The notes beneath the pieces are model-generated. The model was not told the origin of the DNA, searched no databases, and saw nothing but the letters and a program-made list of their open reading frames with translations. A program made the translations under genes and the position numbers. Of a DNA stretch of 24,390 bases, positions 16,578 to 23,420 are shown piece after piece. How positions within the stretch are numbered: the stretch's first letter is position 1; each line of letters begins with the position of its first letter. The stretch comes from Odoribacteraceae bacterium (GTDB lineage: Bacteria > Bacteroidota > Bacteroidia > Bacteroidales > Marinifilaceae). The stretch lies in contig JAITJA010000086.1 of NCBI GenBank assembly GCA_031279175.1, positions 1 to 24,390 on the forward strand, given 5' to 3'.

Positions 16578-18155
16578 ATGATCGCGAGAGGATTGATCAT
16601 GGTACTGTTGCTCGGCGGGGTCTCTCTCCCCGCCGACGCGCAGTCCCTCGAGCGGGAGAAACGCTCCAACGGCTGGTTGTCGTCCGGGAACGCCGCCGGC
16701 CTGCGCGCCTTCCGGGAAGGGAAGATCTCCGAGGCCGAACTCTTCTTCAACCGGGAGGGGGGAGGGATGGTCAACCATCACGAGGCAACAAGTCAATTCT
16801 CGTGGGGCGCGCGTACAGGATCGTTCTTTCGCCTCGATCGCGCGGTGCTCCACGGCGAGATCATCTACAAGAATTACAAGGGGAAGAATACCGGCGGCAC
16901 TACCTTTATCGATCCCGGGTACGCTCCTTTTAATATCGTCGAACAAGCCGACACGAACCGGGGGACGCGCTCGGCCGAGGAATATACCCTGGTCGGCGCT
17001 GTCGGCGTCCCACTCTATCGCGCGCTGAACGCCGGCGGTAAGATCATCTACACGACCGCCAATCGCGCCAAGCACAAGGACCCGAGATACAAGAATACCC
17101 TTCTCGACATGACCGTCTCCGCCGGTCTCTCCTATCGTTTCGGCAATCGCGTCGAGGTCGGGATCAACTACGACTATCGCCGGACCATCGAGGAGACGCG
17201 GTATAAGGTCTACGGGAACACCGACAGGCAGTTTCTCTTTCTCGTCGACTTCGGGTTGTTCACCGGGCGCGTCGAATTGTTCGGCGAGACGGGGTACAGC
17301 TCCTCCGACGGCCCGCTCTTCAACGCCTTCCACGGGGGATCGCTGCAAGTCGAGCTGCCCCTCCGCCGCTGGAGTCTCTTCCAGGAGCTTACCGGCAGGA
17401 GACGACACGGGTATTTCGGGGAGAAATCCACCTCCTCGATCTGTTATTCCGATCACGAGGGGAGCATGATCGCGTACCGCGGCCTCCTCTCCGCGCGAGG
17501 GGAGGTCACGCGCCTCGTCGAATGGAGTTTCTCGCGGGAGACGATCGAGAATAGCGAGAATATTTACCGCCATGAAACAACCCCTGGCGGCCTGTCGCGC
17601 GTCGTCTACCACGGCAAGGTCAAGGTCTTGTCCGGCAACGCGACCCGCGCCTCGCTCTCGTGCACCTCGCGCCGGGGCCTCGTGGCGGGACAACCCGCGT
17701 GGGAATGGAGCGCCGGCGGGGATTATGCCGCTCGCTCGCGGACGGTATCGCTCTATCCTTTCTTCCGGCAACAACACTTGCACGCGTACCGCGCGCGCCT
17801 CTCCGCCGGACATCACCGACGCGCCGGGCAACGGGACGCTGTCGGCTTCTCGCTGGAGATCGCGTACGGCAGGGGAAGCGGAGAGGCAAAGCAAGATGGC
17901 CTGTATGCCAAGCCATCCGATGACCAGGCCGCCCCGAGGAATGTCGATCACCTCCTGTATCGCGAGCACGAGTATCTCACGATTCCCCGCGTCGAGGGGA
18001 GCGCTTCTATCACCTATCACGCGCCGCTCTTCCCCGGTAACGTCCAGGGATACGCGCGGGCGCGGGCTTTCTATCGACGCGCCCTGGAGGAGGTGCAATA
18101 CCTCGGCGGCGCTTCTGCCCGCGCGATTACTGTCGGCGTCGGCTGCCTCTTTTGA
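16578..18155 (+). CDS. DUF6850 outer-membrane beta-barrel-like protein
   Basis: 525 residues with an N-terminal signal peptide (MIARGLIMVLLLGGVSLPADA|QS) and no lipobox. The body consists of many alternating hydrophobic/polar strands (for example RVEVGINYDYRRTIEETRYK, GRVELFGETGYSS, LQVELPLRRWSLFQELTGR). It ends in a terminal aromatic residue (GVGCLF), the usual signature of an outer-membrane beta-barrel recognised by BAM. The family is known to me as DUF6850, found with DUF4876 and TonB-receptor genes in Bacteroidota; no function is established. The start is 3 bp after the DUF4876 stop, so translation is probably coupled. It may be an accessory barrel or assembly factor for the receptor complex. 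A 21-bp tandem repeat array begins 43 bp after its stop. Confidence 0.8.
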   Translation: MIARGLIMVLLLGGVSLPADAQSLEREKRSNGWLSSGNAAGLRAFREGKISEAELFFNREGGGMVNHHEATSQFSWGARTGSFFRLDRAVLHGEIIYKNYKGKNTGGTTFIDPGYAPFNIVEQADTNRGTRSAEEYTLVGAVGVPLYRALNAGGKIIYTTANRAKHKDPRYKNTLLDMTVSAGLSYRFGNRVEVGINYDYRRTIEETRYKVYGNTDRQFLFLVDFGLFTGRVELFGETGYSSSDGPLFNAFHGGSLQVELPLRRWSLFQELTGRRRHGYFGEKSTSSICYSDHEGSMIAYRGLLSARGEVTRLVEWSFSRETIENSENIYRHETTPGGLSRVVYHGKVKVLSGNATRASLSCTSRRGLVAGQPAWEWSAGGDYAARSRTVSLYPFFRQQHLHAYRARLSAGHHRRAGQRDAVGFSLEIAYGRGSGEAKQDGLYAKPSDDQAAPRNVDHLLYREHEYLTIPRVEGSASITYHAPLFPGNVQGYARARAFYRRALEEVQYLGGASARAITVGVGCLF

Positions 18156-18198
18156 TCTCCCGCCTCGTTTATTGTTACCCCGTTTAGCCATTTTTTCT

Positions 18199-18418
18199 CC
18201 GGTACAACGGGCAATTGTCCCGGTACAACGGGCAATTGTTCCGGAACATTGAGCAATTGTCCCGGGACATTGAGCAATTGTTCCGGAACAATGAGCAATT
18301 GTCCCGGAACAATGAGCCATTGTCCCGGGACATTGAGCCATTGTCCCGGGACATTGGGCCATTGTCCCGGGACATTGAGCAATTGTCCCGGGACAATTGG
18401 CCGTTGTCCCGGGACATT
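18199..18418. repeat. Tandem array of ten 21-bp palindromic units plus a partial unit
   Basis: Ten complete 21-bp units start at 18199, 18220, 18241, 18262, 18283, 18304, 18325, 18346, 18367 and 18388; a 10-bp partial unit starts at 18409. The common form is CCGGGACATTG then AGCAATTGTC. Units differ mainly at positions 5, 9-10, 12, 15 and 21. Each junction reads TGT[C/T]CCGG[G/A/T]ACA, and in eight of ten junctions the two variable bases are complementary (C with G or T with A), giving perfect 12-bp palindromes. Each unit can also fold as a hairpin through GGGACA/TGTCCC. The array lies between convergent genes, like REP/BIME elements of enterobacteria, but its sequence is different. Confidence 0.95.
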
Positions 18419-18441
18419 TTCTTCCTTCCCGTGGAAATAAA

Positions 18442-18486
18442 GAACGGGGTCTCGAACCCCGGCAAGTGCCGGACGAGACCCCGTTT
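18442..18486 (-). terminator. Branched stem-loop terminator of the phosphofructokinase gene
   Basis: AACGGGGTCTCG (18443-18454) pairs perfectly over 12 bp with CGAGACCCCGTT (18474-18485). Nested inside is a second hairpin CCGGC-AAGT-GCCGG (18459-18472). On the minus strand the stem is followed by a U-rich run (UUCUUUAUUU), fitting a terminator 24 bp after the phosphofructokinase stop. In the plus direction only a short T run follows, so it may work weakly for the DUF6850 operon too. Confidence 0.8.
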
Positions 18487-18509
18487 CATCAACAGTTTCC
18501 CCGAACGTT

Positions 18510-19700
18510 TCAGAGAATCATCTGCGGCATGAACTCGAAACTGTTGTAGATAGGCCGCAGGCGGTCGGTGTTGTAGAACTTGTTAACGTCGACGAGCTTC
18601 TTGGAGCTGGTGATGATCTCGATCGGGGCGTTGTCATACCTCCCGTTCCTCAAGATGACCAATCGTCCGTGCAGCCCCTTGTTGATCAGGTCGAGGGCGA
18701 GATTCCCGTAAGCCATCGGGACGATAGAATCCATCGCGTCCGGGTCTCCGCAGCGCACCATGTAGCCGAGCTTCTGGTTGATGGTGTTGACCACCTCGCC
18801 CTTGCAGAAGCGCGGGGTCAGCTCCTTGAGCTTGAGGGAGACGATCTCCCCGATCCCCCCCAGTTTCTTGTGCCCGAACATGTCGGCCTCCTCTCCCTGG
18901 AAGACCATCTCCTCGCCGGAATATGTAGCCCCCTCTGAGATAAGCACGACGGAATACTTGCTGGGGTTCGTGTAACGATCCTCGCAGAGCAGCTCTGCAA
19001 GGCGCTCGATGCTGAACTGGTACTCGGGGATCACGCAACGGTTCGCGGCCCCGGCGAGGGTTGGCAGCATGGCGGTAAACCCGGCGTATCGCCCGAAGAC
19101 CTCGAGCACGAGGATTCGCTCGTGCGACCCGGCGCATGTCCTGAGGTCGTGCGTCATGGCGATGGTCCGCGTGATGCAGGTGCTGAACCCGATACAATAA
19201 TCCGTTCCCGGGACGTCGTTATCCATTGTCTTCGGGATGGCCACAACCTTCACCCCTTCCTGGCTGAGGCGGACGGCGTAACTAAGCGTGTCGTCGCCCC
19301 CGATGGGGATAAGATAATTGATTCCGATGTAATCCAGGTTAGCGAGCACCTCCGGCGTGAGATCGTTGATCTCCTTGTCGTACTTGTCCTGGAGGTGTAG
19401 CGGGACGCGTTCTTTCGGCACGTGCGAGGCGCGCGTCCTCGAGGAGTGCAGGAAAGTCCCTCCCGTTCGTCCTGCCTTGTTAACGATATCCTCTGTCAAC
19501 TCGTAATAATGTCGCGAGTTGTCCGCGTGGGGATCCCTGACCATGTCGACAAGCCCACCCCATCCTCTCCTGATCCCGATGACCTTGTATCCTTCCCTTA
19601 ACGCCCTGATGGTGACGGCGCGGATAGCTGGATTTAATCCCGGAACGTCTCCGCCGCCGGTTAAGATTCCGATAATTCCTTTCGTTTTTGGGTGTTTCAT
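18510..19700 (-). CDS. pfp: 6-phosphofructokinase, probably pyrophosphate-dependent
   Basis: Phosphorylates fructose 6-phosphate to fructose 1,6-bisphosphate. The start is set at the ATG at 19700 (396 residues, MKHPKTKGIIGILTGGGDVP). An upstream in-frame ATG would add 14 unconserved residues. Visible: the phosphate-donor glycine loop ILTGGGDVPGLN, R/G-rich GIRRGWGGLVD, GGDD (134-137), PKTMDNDVPGTD (156-167) and MTHDLRTCAGSHERILVLEVFGRYAG. The second Asp in GGDD and the Lys in PKTMDND correspond to positions that are Gly in ATP enzymes of the E. coli type (GGDGS, PGTIDND). Asp plus Lys there is the established mark of PPi use. The overall sequence is of the mixed group of short enzymes, in which donor preference must be tested. 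It stands alone on the minus strand with its own terminator. Confidence 0.9.
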   Translation of the reverse strand: MKHPKTKGIIGILTGGGDVPGLNPAIRAVTIRALREGYKVIGIRRGWGGLVDMVRDPHADNSRHYYELTEDIVNKAGRTGGTFLHSSRTRASHVPKERVPLHLQDKYDKEINDLTPEVLANLDYIGINYLIPIGGDDTLSYAVRLSQEGVKVVAIPKTMDNDVPGTDYCIGFSTCITRTIAMTHDLRTCAGSHERILVLEVFGRYAGFTAMLPTLAGAANRCVIPEYQFSIERLAELLCEDRYTNPSKYSVVLISEGATYSGEEMVFQGEEADMFGHKKLGGIGEIVSLKLKELTPRFCKGEVVNTINQKLGYMVRCGDPDAMDSIVPMAYGNLALDLINKGLHGRLVILRNGRYDNAPIEIITSSKKLVDVNKFYNTDRLRPIYNSFEFMPQMIL

Positions 19701-19754
19701 AACGTAATGTTTCTTGGTAAAAGTGCGAACGAAGGTAAACAAAAGAATTGATTC

Positions 19755-19787
19755 TTGCCCGCCTTTAAGATGAAGTATGTATATTTG
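19755..19787 (+). promoter_or_regulatory. Bacteroidota-type promoter of the glycosyltransferase-sigma operon
   Basis: TATATTTG at 19780-19787 fits the -7 consensus TAnnTTTG exactly, with TTG at 19755-19757 upstream (22-bp spacing, slightly long). It lies 23 bp before the glycosyltransferase ATG at 19811, so the leader would be very short. The divergent gene must have its own promoter in the same 110-bp gap; TTCTTTTG on the minus strand (19740-19747) is a one-mismatch candidate. Confidence 0.55.
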
Positions 19788-19810
19788 TCCAGATTTTTGG
19801 TGTATGTTAT

Positions 19811-20956
19811 ATGGTTGCTTTTAATACTGTACATTTTCATTCTTCCTGGGACAATGCAGACGCGTGCGGAATCCTTCTTGTCGCGCTCTTCCTGGTGCAC
19901 GTCTATCGTTTGGTTTATAAAATAATAGTGATCTCGCGCGAGGAGGATCGTCCCGGCAAGAACAACGAAGACGAGGGCGTCTCGGTAATCATCACGGCAC
20001 ATAATCGCGCCGACTCCCTGAAAGAAAATCTAATCGGGTTCCTGGTACAAGATTATAACGCGGAGAAATACGAGGTGATCGTCGTGGACGATTGCTCGGA
20101 AGACGACACGAGCGAGCTGCTCTCGAGGATGCAAGAGGAATACCCGTGCCTGAGATGCACGCGCGTGCACCCGGACACGAAATTCCGGTTCACCAAGAAA
20201 CTCGCTATCAATATCGGCGTCCTCTCGGCGCGCCACGACGTGCTGCTCTTCTCCGAGGCAGACTGTTACCCCGCGTCCTCCTCGTGGGCGCGCGAGATGG
20301 GCAGTTGCTTCGACGAGGAGACGGCGGTCGTGATCGGCCTCTCGAACTTCCGCGACCAGGGGCGGTTGTTCTCGTGGAAGCGCTACTTCCGTTTCGCCCG
20401 TTTCCTGGAGATGCTGTTCCTCTGCCGCTCCCGGGAAAGCCTCCTGGGCGACGGCTGTAACATGGGATACCGGAAATCATTCTACATGCGTAACAGGGGG
20501 TTCGCCGGGAACACGCAGTCCTACCTGGGATACGATCACGACATGGCGCGCGCCCTCGCCAAGTACGGGAAAGTAAAGGTGTGCACGCGACGGGAAGGCT
20601 TCATGCACGTGGACGAACGCGACGAGGATAAGGCGTCAGACGATACTTCCCGTTACTTCGCCGAAAAAGCCAGGTGGCCACTATCGCGACGATTGCAGGC
20701 AAGAATGGACGCGAGCATCCGCGCGTCGATTTATATCCTGTCACTGTCGCTGGTCTGCCTGAAGGTGTTACCGGCGTACGCGCTGGCACTGGCCGCGACC
20801 GTCTTCCTGCTGGACGTGGTTTCCGCGCAACTCTTCGCCCGACGCTTCAACCAACAGCATTTGTTGCTGACCTCGCTCGTCGCGCACTTGACGGGATTCG
20901 CTTACAGGTGGTACTGGCATGGATACTCATTTTTTAATCCAAAGAAATGGAGATAA
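19811..20956 (+). CDS. Membrane-associated family 2 glycosyltransferase
   Basis: 381 residues. An N-terminal hydrophobic segment (about 19-41, CGILLVALFLVHVYRLVYKIIVI) precedes a GT-A fold domain: VSVIITAHNRADSL (57-70), VIVVDDCSEDDT with D93-D94 for nucleotide binding, LLFSEADCYPASSSW with the metal-binding E149-A-D151 (DxD-like), and GDGCNMGYRKSFY. Two C-terminal hydrophobic segments (about 307-340) add membrane anchorage. It would transfer a sugar from a nucleotide sugar, probably in envelope glycan or lipid synthesis, but donor and acceptor are unknown. No other polysaccharide genes are near. The stop overlaps the start of the sigma factor gene by 10 bp, so the two are coupled. Confidence 0.9.
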   Translation: MVAFNTVHFHSSWDNADACGILLVALFLVHVYRLVYKIIVISREEDRPGKNNEDEGVSVIITAHNRADSLKENLIGFLVQDYNAEKYEVIVVDDCSEDDTSELLSRMQEEYPCLRCTRVHPDTKFRFTKKLAINIGVLSARHDVLLFSEADCYPASSSWAREMGSCFDEETAVVIGLSNFRDQGRLFSWKRYFRFARFLEMLFLCRSRESLLGDGCNMGYRKSFYMRNRGFAGNTQSYLGYDHDMARALAKYGKVKVCTRREGFMHVDERDEDKASDDTSRYFAEKARWPLSRRLQARMDASIRASIYILSLSLVCLKVLPAYALALAATVFLLDVVSAQLFARRFNQQHLLLTSLVAHLTGFAYRWYWHGYSFFNPKKWR

Positions 20957-21567
20957 CTAGTCATCTCTCGGAAAAAGCACTGCACGATTACGCGATCGTT
21001 AAACAAGCCATCGCCGGAAACGAAACGGCTTTCACGGAATTGTTTCAGCGATACAGGGAGTCAGTTTTTTTCATGATTCTCAAAATGGTAAATAACAGGA
21101 CGGACGCGGAGGACTTGATGTTCGAGGCCTTCGAGAAAGCTTTCTCCAGCCTGAGATATTACTCCCCGCAATACGCGTTTAGCACCTGGCTGTTCAAAAT
21201 CGCGTCCAATAACGCGATCGACTTTATCCGCAAGAAGAAAACACAAATCATCTCCCTCGACAAGCAGGATATCAGCACGGAGGAACGAAACTATATCTAT
21301 AATATCCTGTCGGATTCACCAAGCCCCGAGGAGGCAACCATCCGGCTCCAACGCGCGGAGTTCATGAGGGAAAAAGTAGCCCTGCTGAAAGGACGATACA
21401 AGAAGCTTATCGAACTGCGATACTTCGAGGAATACTCGTACGAGGAGATCTCGACAGCACTGCAAATCCCGCTGGGAACGGTTAAAGCACAGCTCTTCCG
21501 CGCGCGGGAGTTGCTCCTGAATATTATCGAGAAAAGCGAAATCCCGGGAAAGGAAGAGTACCTGTGA
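20947..21567 (+). CDS. RNA polymerase sigma factor, ECF (RpoE-like) type
   Basis: 206 residues. Region 2 is clear (AFTELFQRYRESVFFMILKM, then RTDAEDLMFEAFEKAF and YAFSTWLFKIASNNAIDFIR) and binds the core enzyme and the -10 element. Region 4 is clear (LKGRYKKLIELRYFEEYSYE, EISTALQIPLGTVKAQLFRA), the helix-turn-helix for the -35 element. There is no region 3, as usual for ECF factors. It begins inside the end of the glycosyltransferase gene (ATG 20947), so both are expressed together. No anti-sigma factor (FecR-like or zinc-binding) is adjacent, unlike iron-type ECF systems, so its control is not evident. The target regulon cannot be read from the sequence. Confidence 0.93.
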   Translation: MEITSHLSEKALHDYAIVKQAIAGNETAFTELFQRYRESVFFMILKMVNNRTDAEDLMFEAFEKAFSSLRYYSPQYAFSTWLFKIASNNAIDFIRKKKTQIISLDKQDISTEERNYIYNILSDSPSPEEATIRLQRAEFMREKVALLKGRYKKLIELRYFEEYSYEEISTALQIPLGTVKAQLFRARELLLNIIEKSEIPGKEEYL

Positions 21568-21716
21568 CCCCCGCGCGATCACCAGAAGAAGGCCCCGGGG
21601 AAAACTTTTTACACCTGAAACAGGAGAATGCCGGGCGCAACCCCTATATTCGCGTCAACCGGCTCGCGCGGGGAGCCGCGAAAATCAAATCATTTACCCA
21701 ATTAACAATTTGTTTT

Positions 21717-22310
21717 ATGAAGAATATTCTTTTAGGAGTAAACGTGTTATTAATCATCGCTGTCGCGGTGTTGTATCTCTTGCATTTCTCGGGCAACGAG
21801 ACAAGCGGGAACGCCAGAACGGGAGATATCCCGACAAGCGCGGAAACCCGGGTCGCCTACTTCAACATGGATTCATTGCTCGGCAATTACGCGCAGTCGC
21901 GAGAGCTGAACGAGGCCTTCCTGAAAAGACGCGAAGCCGAACGAACCGAGTTGAATTATAAACTCAAGTTGTGGACAAGGGCAGGGGAAGAGTTCCAGCG
22001 AAAGGTGGACAATAACGGCTTCCTCACGCGAGAACGCGCCAATCAAGAGTACGCGGAGCTGATGCTTAAAAAAGAAGAACTCGAGAAGATGGAACAGGAG
22101 ATCCGCGAGATCACGCTCCGGGAACAAGTGGAAATCAACCGGAAGTTGTACGACGTGATCTTCGCCTTCCTGACCGAGTATAACAAGGAGAAAGGATATA
22201 GCATGATCCTGAGCACCACGCTCGGGGGAAATGTCTTCTACGCCGAACCGGGTCTCGACATTACCCGCGACGTGATCGACAAGCTCAACGCCCGCCACGC
22301 CGGGAAGTAA
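21717..22310 (+). CDS. OmpH/Skp-family protein with N-terminal membrane anchor
   Basis: 197 residues from the ATG at 21717 (MKNILLGVNVLLIIAVAVLY). An upstream in-frame ATG at 21564 gives a low-quality arginine-rich extension and is rejected. One hydrophobic segment (about 5-23) has no obvious cleavage site and may stay as an anchor. TRVAYFNMDSLLGNYAQSRE is the typical start of the Skp fold. Residues about 60-140 are a charged, heptad-like helix (LKRREAERTELNYKLKLWTR, LMLKKEELEKMEQEIREITL), the tentacles of the chaperone. The end, YDVIFAFLTEYNKEKGYSMI, closes the body domain. Skp-type proteins hold unfolded outer-membrane proteins in the periplasm. The 149 bp before it contain a CGGCTC/GAGCCG hairpin (21660-21678), so it may also have its own promoter. 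Confidence 0.88.
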   Translation: MKNILLGVNVLLIIAVAVLYLLHFSGNETSGNARTGDIPTSAETRVAYFNMDSLLGNYAQSRELNEAFLKRREAERTELNYKLKLWTRAGEEFQRKVDNNGFLTRERANQEYAELMLKKEELEKMEQEIREITLREQVEINRKLYDVIFAFLTEYNKEKGYSMILSTTLGGNVFYAEPGLDITRDVIDKLNARHAGK

Positions 22311-22325
22311 CGCGCGCGTGTCACG

Positions 22326-22709
22326 ATGAAGGACTTTAATTATTCTATCGAGATCACCGCGCAGCCGGAAGAGGTCTTCGCGGCCTTGACGAACCCGTTC
22401 CAGATCGAGGCATGGAGCGGGTTCCAGGCGGAAATGAAGGCGGAAGAGGGATTCCTCTTCTCGCTGTGGGAAGGGGACGTCTGCGGGATAAACCTGAAAG
22501 TAGTGCCCGACCACCTGCTGGTGCAGGAATGGTTTTTCGGCGAGACCGAGCACCCCTCGATCGTGACGCTGCGCATGGAAAAGGCAGGCGACAAGACGCG
22601 CGTGGAGCTGTCTCACGAGAATATCCCCGACGAGGTCTACGACGAGATCGCGAACGGGTGGAAAGAGTATTATCTCGCGGCCGTCAAGGGAATGTTGGAA
22701 ATGTATTGA
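22326..22709 (+). CDS. START/SRPBCC-like (AHSA1-type) domain protein
   Basis: 127 residues, all one domain: MKDFNYSIEITAQPEEVFAA, LTNPFQIEAWSG, FSLWEGDVCGINLKVVPDHL, LVQEWFFG and a final helix GWKEYYLAAVKGMLEMY. This is the helix-grip fold of the AHSA1/START-like family, a hydrophobic-cavity fold involved in ligand binding or, in the Aha1 case, chaperone activation. Small stand-alone copies are common in Bacteroidota without a known function. It begins 15 bp after the OmpH-like gene and is likely on the same message. No signal peptide, so cytoplasmic. Confidence 0.85.
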   Translation: MKDFNYSIEITAQPEEVFAALTNPFQIEAWSGFQAEMKAEEGFLFSLWEGDVCGINLKVVPDHLLVQEWFFGETEHPSIVTLRMEKAGDKTRVELSHENIPDEVYDEIANGWKEYYLAAVKGMLEMY

Positions 22710-22751
22710 CACGCGAAAACACGACAAGTAAAACCTTAAAATTTATCGAAC

Positions 22752-23408
22752 ATGAAGTTTTTTATCGACACGGCAAACCTGGAACAAATCAAGGAAGCAA
22801 ACGACATGGGTGTCCTCGACGGGGTCACCACCAACCCAACACTGATGGCCAGGGAAGGCATCAAGGGAGAGGAAAATTGTAGAAAACATTACGTGGATAT
22901 CTGTAACATCGTCAACGGGGACGTGAGCGCGGAGGTGATCGCCACCGATTACGAGGGAATGACGCGGGAAGGCGAGGAACTGGCCGCGCTGCACCAGAAT
23001 ATCGTGGTGAAAGTACCCTGCACCGCGGACGGCATCAAGGCCATCAAGTATTTCTCCGGGAAGAATATCCGCACCAATTGCACGCTGGTCTTCTCGCCGG
23101 GACAAGCACTGCTGGCCGCCAAGGCCGGCGCGACCTACGTCTCCCCGTTCGTCGGGCGGCTGGACGACATCTCCAGCGACGGCGTCGAGCTGGTGGGGAA
23201 AATCGTGGACATGTACACCTTCTACGGCTTTGACACGCGCGTGCTGGCCGCCTCTATCCGGAGCGCGCAACACATTATACAATGTGTCGAGGCAGGCGCG
23301 GACGTGGCCACGTGCCCCCTCGCCGCCATCAAGGGACTGCTGAAACACCCCCTGACAGATAGCGGGCTGGCAACCTTCCTGGCCGACCACCAGCAAGTAA
23401 ATTCCTGA
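22752..23408 (+). CDS. tal: Small transaldolase (TalC/MipB subfamily)
   Basis: 218 residues, the length of the small transaldolase / fructose-6-phosphate aldolase group. Schiff-base lysine K87 lies in IVVKVPCTADG; DGVTTNPTLMA, NCTLVFSPGQALLAAKAGA and YVSPFVGRLDDI are typical. E61 (SAEVIATD) and F133 (SPFVGR) stand where E. coli fructose-6-phosphate aldolase has Gln and Tyr. Glu and Phe are the transaldolase residues, and the Phe-to-Tyr change is known to give TalB aldolase activity. So this is predicted to move a dihydroxyacetone unit between sugar phosphates in the non-oxidative pentose phosphate pathway. Databases often label such proteins fsa. It sits 42 bp after the START-like gene. Confidence 0.93.
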   Translation: MKFFIDTANLEQIKEANDMGVLDGVTTNPTLMAREGIKGEENCRKHYVDICNIVNGDVSAEVIATDYEGMTREGEELAALHQNIVVKVPCTADGIKAIKYFSGKNIRTNCTLVFSPGQALLAAKAGATYVSPFVGRLDDISSDGVELVGKIVDMYTFYGFDTRVLAASIRSAQHIIQCVEAGADVATCPLAAIKGLLKHPLTDSGLATFLADHQQVNS

Positions 23409-23420
23409 CAAGAAAAGGCC

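Larger units (their letters stand above)
18156..18509. other. Convergent intergenic region with tandem array and terminator
   Basis: 354 bases between the 3' ends of the DUF6850 gene (plus) and the phosphofructokinase gene (minus). No gene is supported here. The open frames on both strands exist only because the repeat unit is 21 bases long (seven codons) and has no stops. It is filled by the tandem array (18199-18418) and the branched terminator hairpin (18442-18486). Confidence 0.8.

Noticed and set aside
15585..18362. Very long open frame on the minus strand (about 925 codons) antisense to the DUF4876 and DUF6850 genes
   Set aside because: It is opposite two genes with clear signal peptides and family features. 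Its start lies in the tandem repeat, and its composition (Arg/Gly/Asp/Val-rich, no domain) is that of a GC-rich antisense frame.
18184..18532. Heptapeptide-repeat proteins (SRDNxxx or NCPGTxx types) on both strands
   Set aside because: The 21-bp DNA repeat has no stops in any frame, so all frames stay open. The base changes follow palindromic pairing rather than codon meaning, so this is a DNA/RNA repeat and not a gene.
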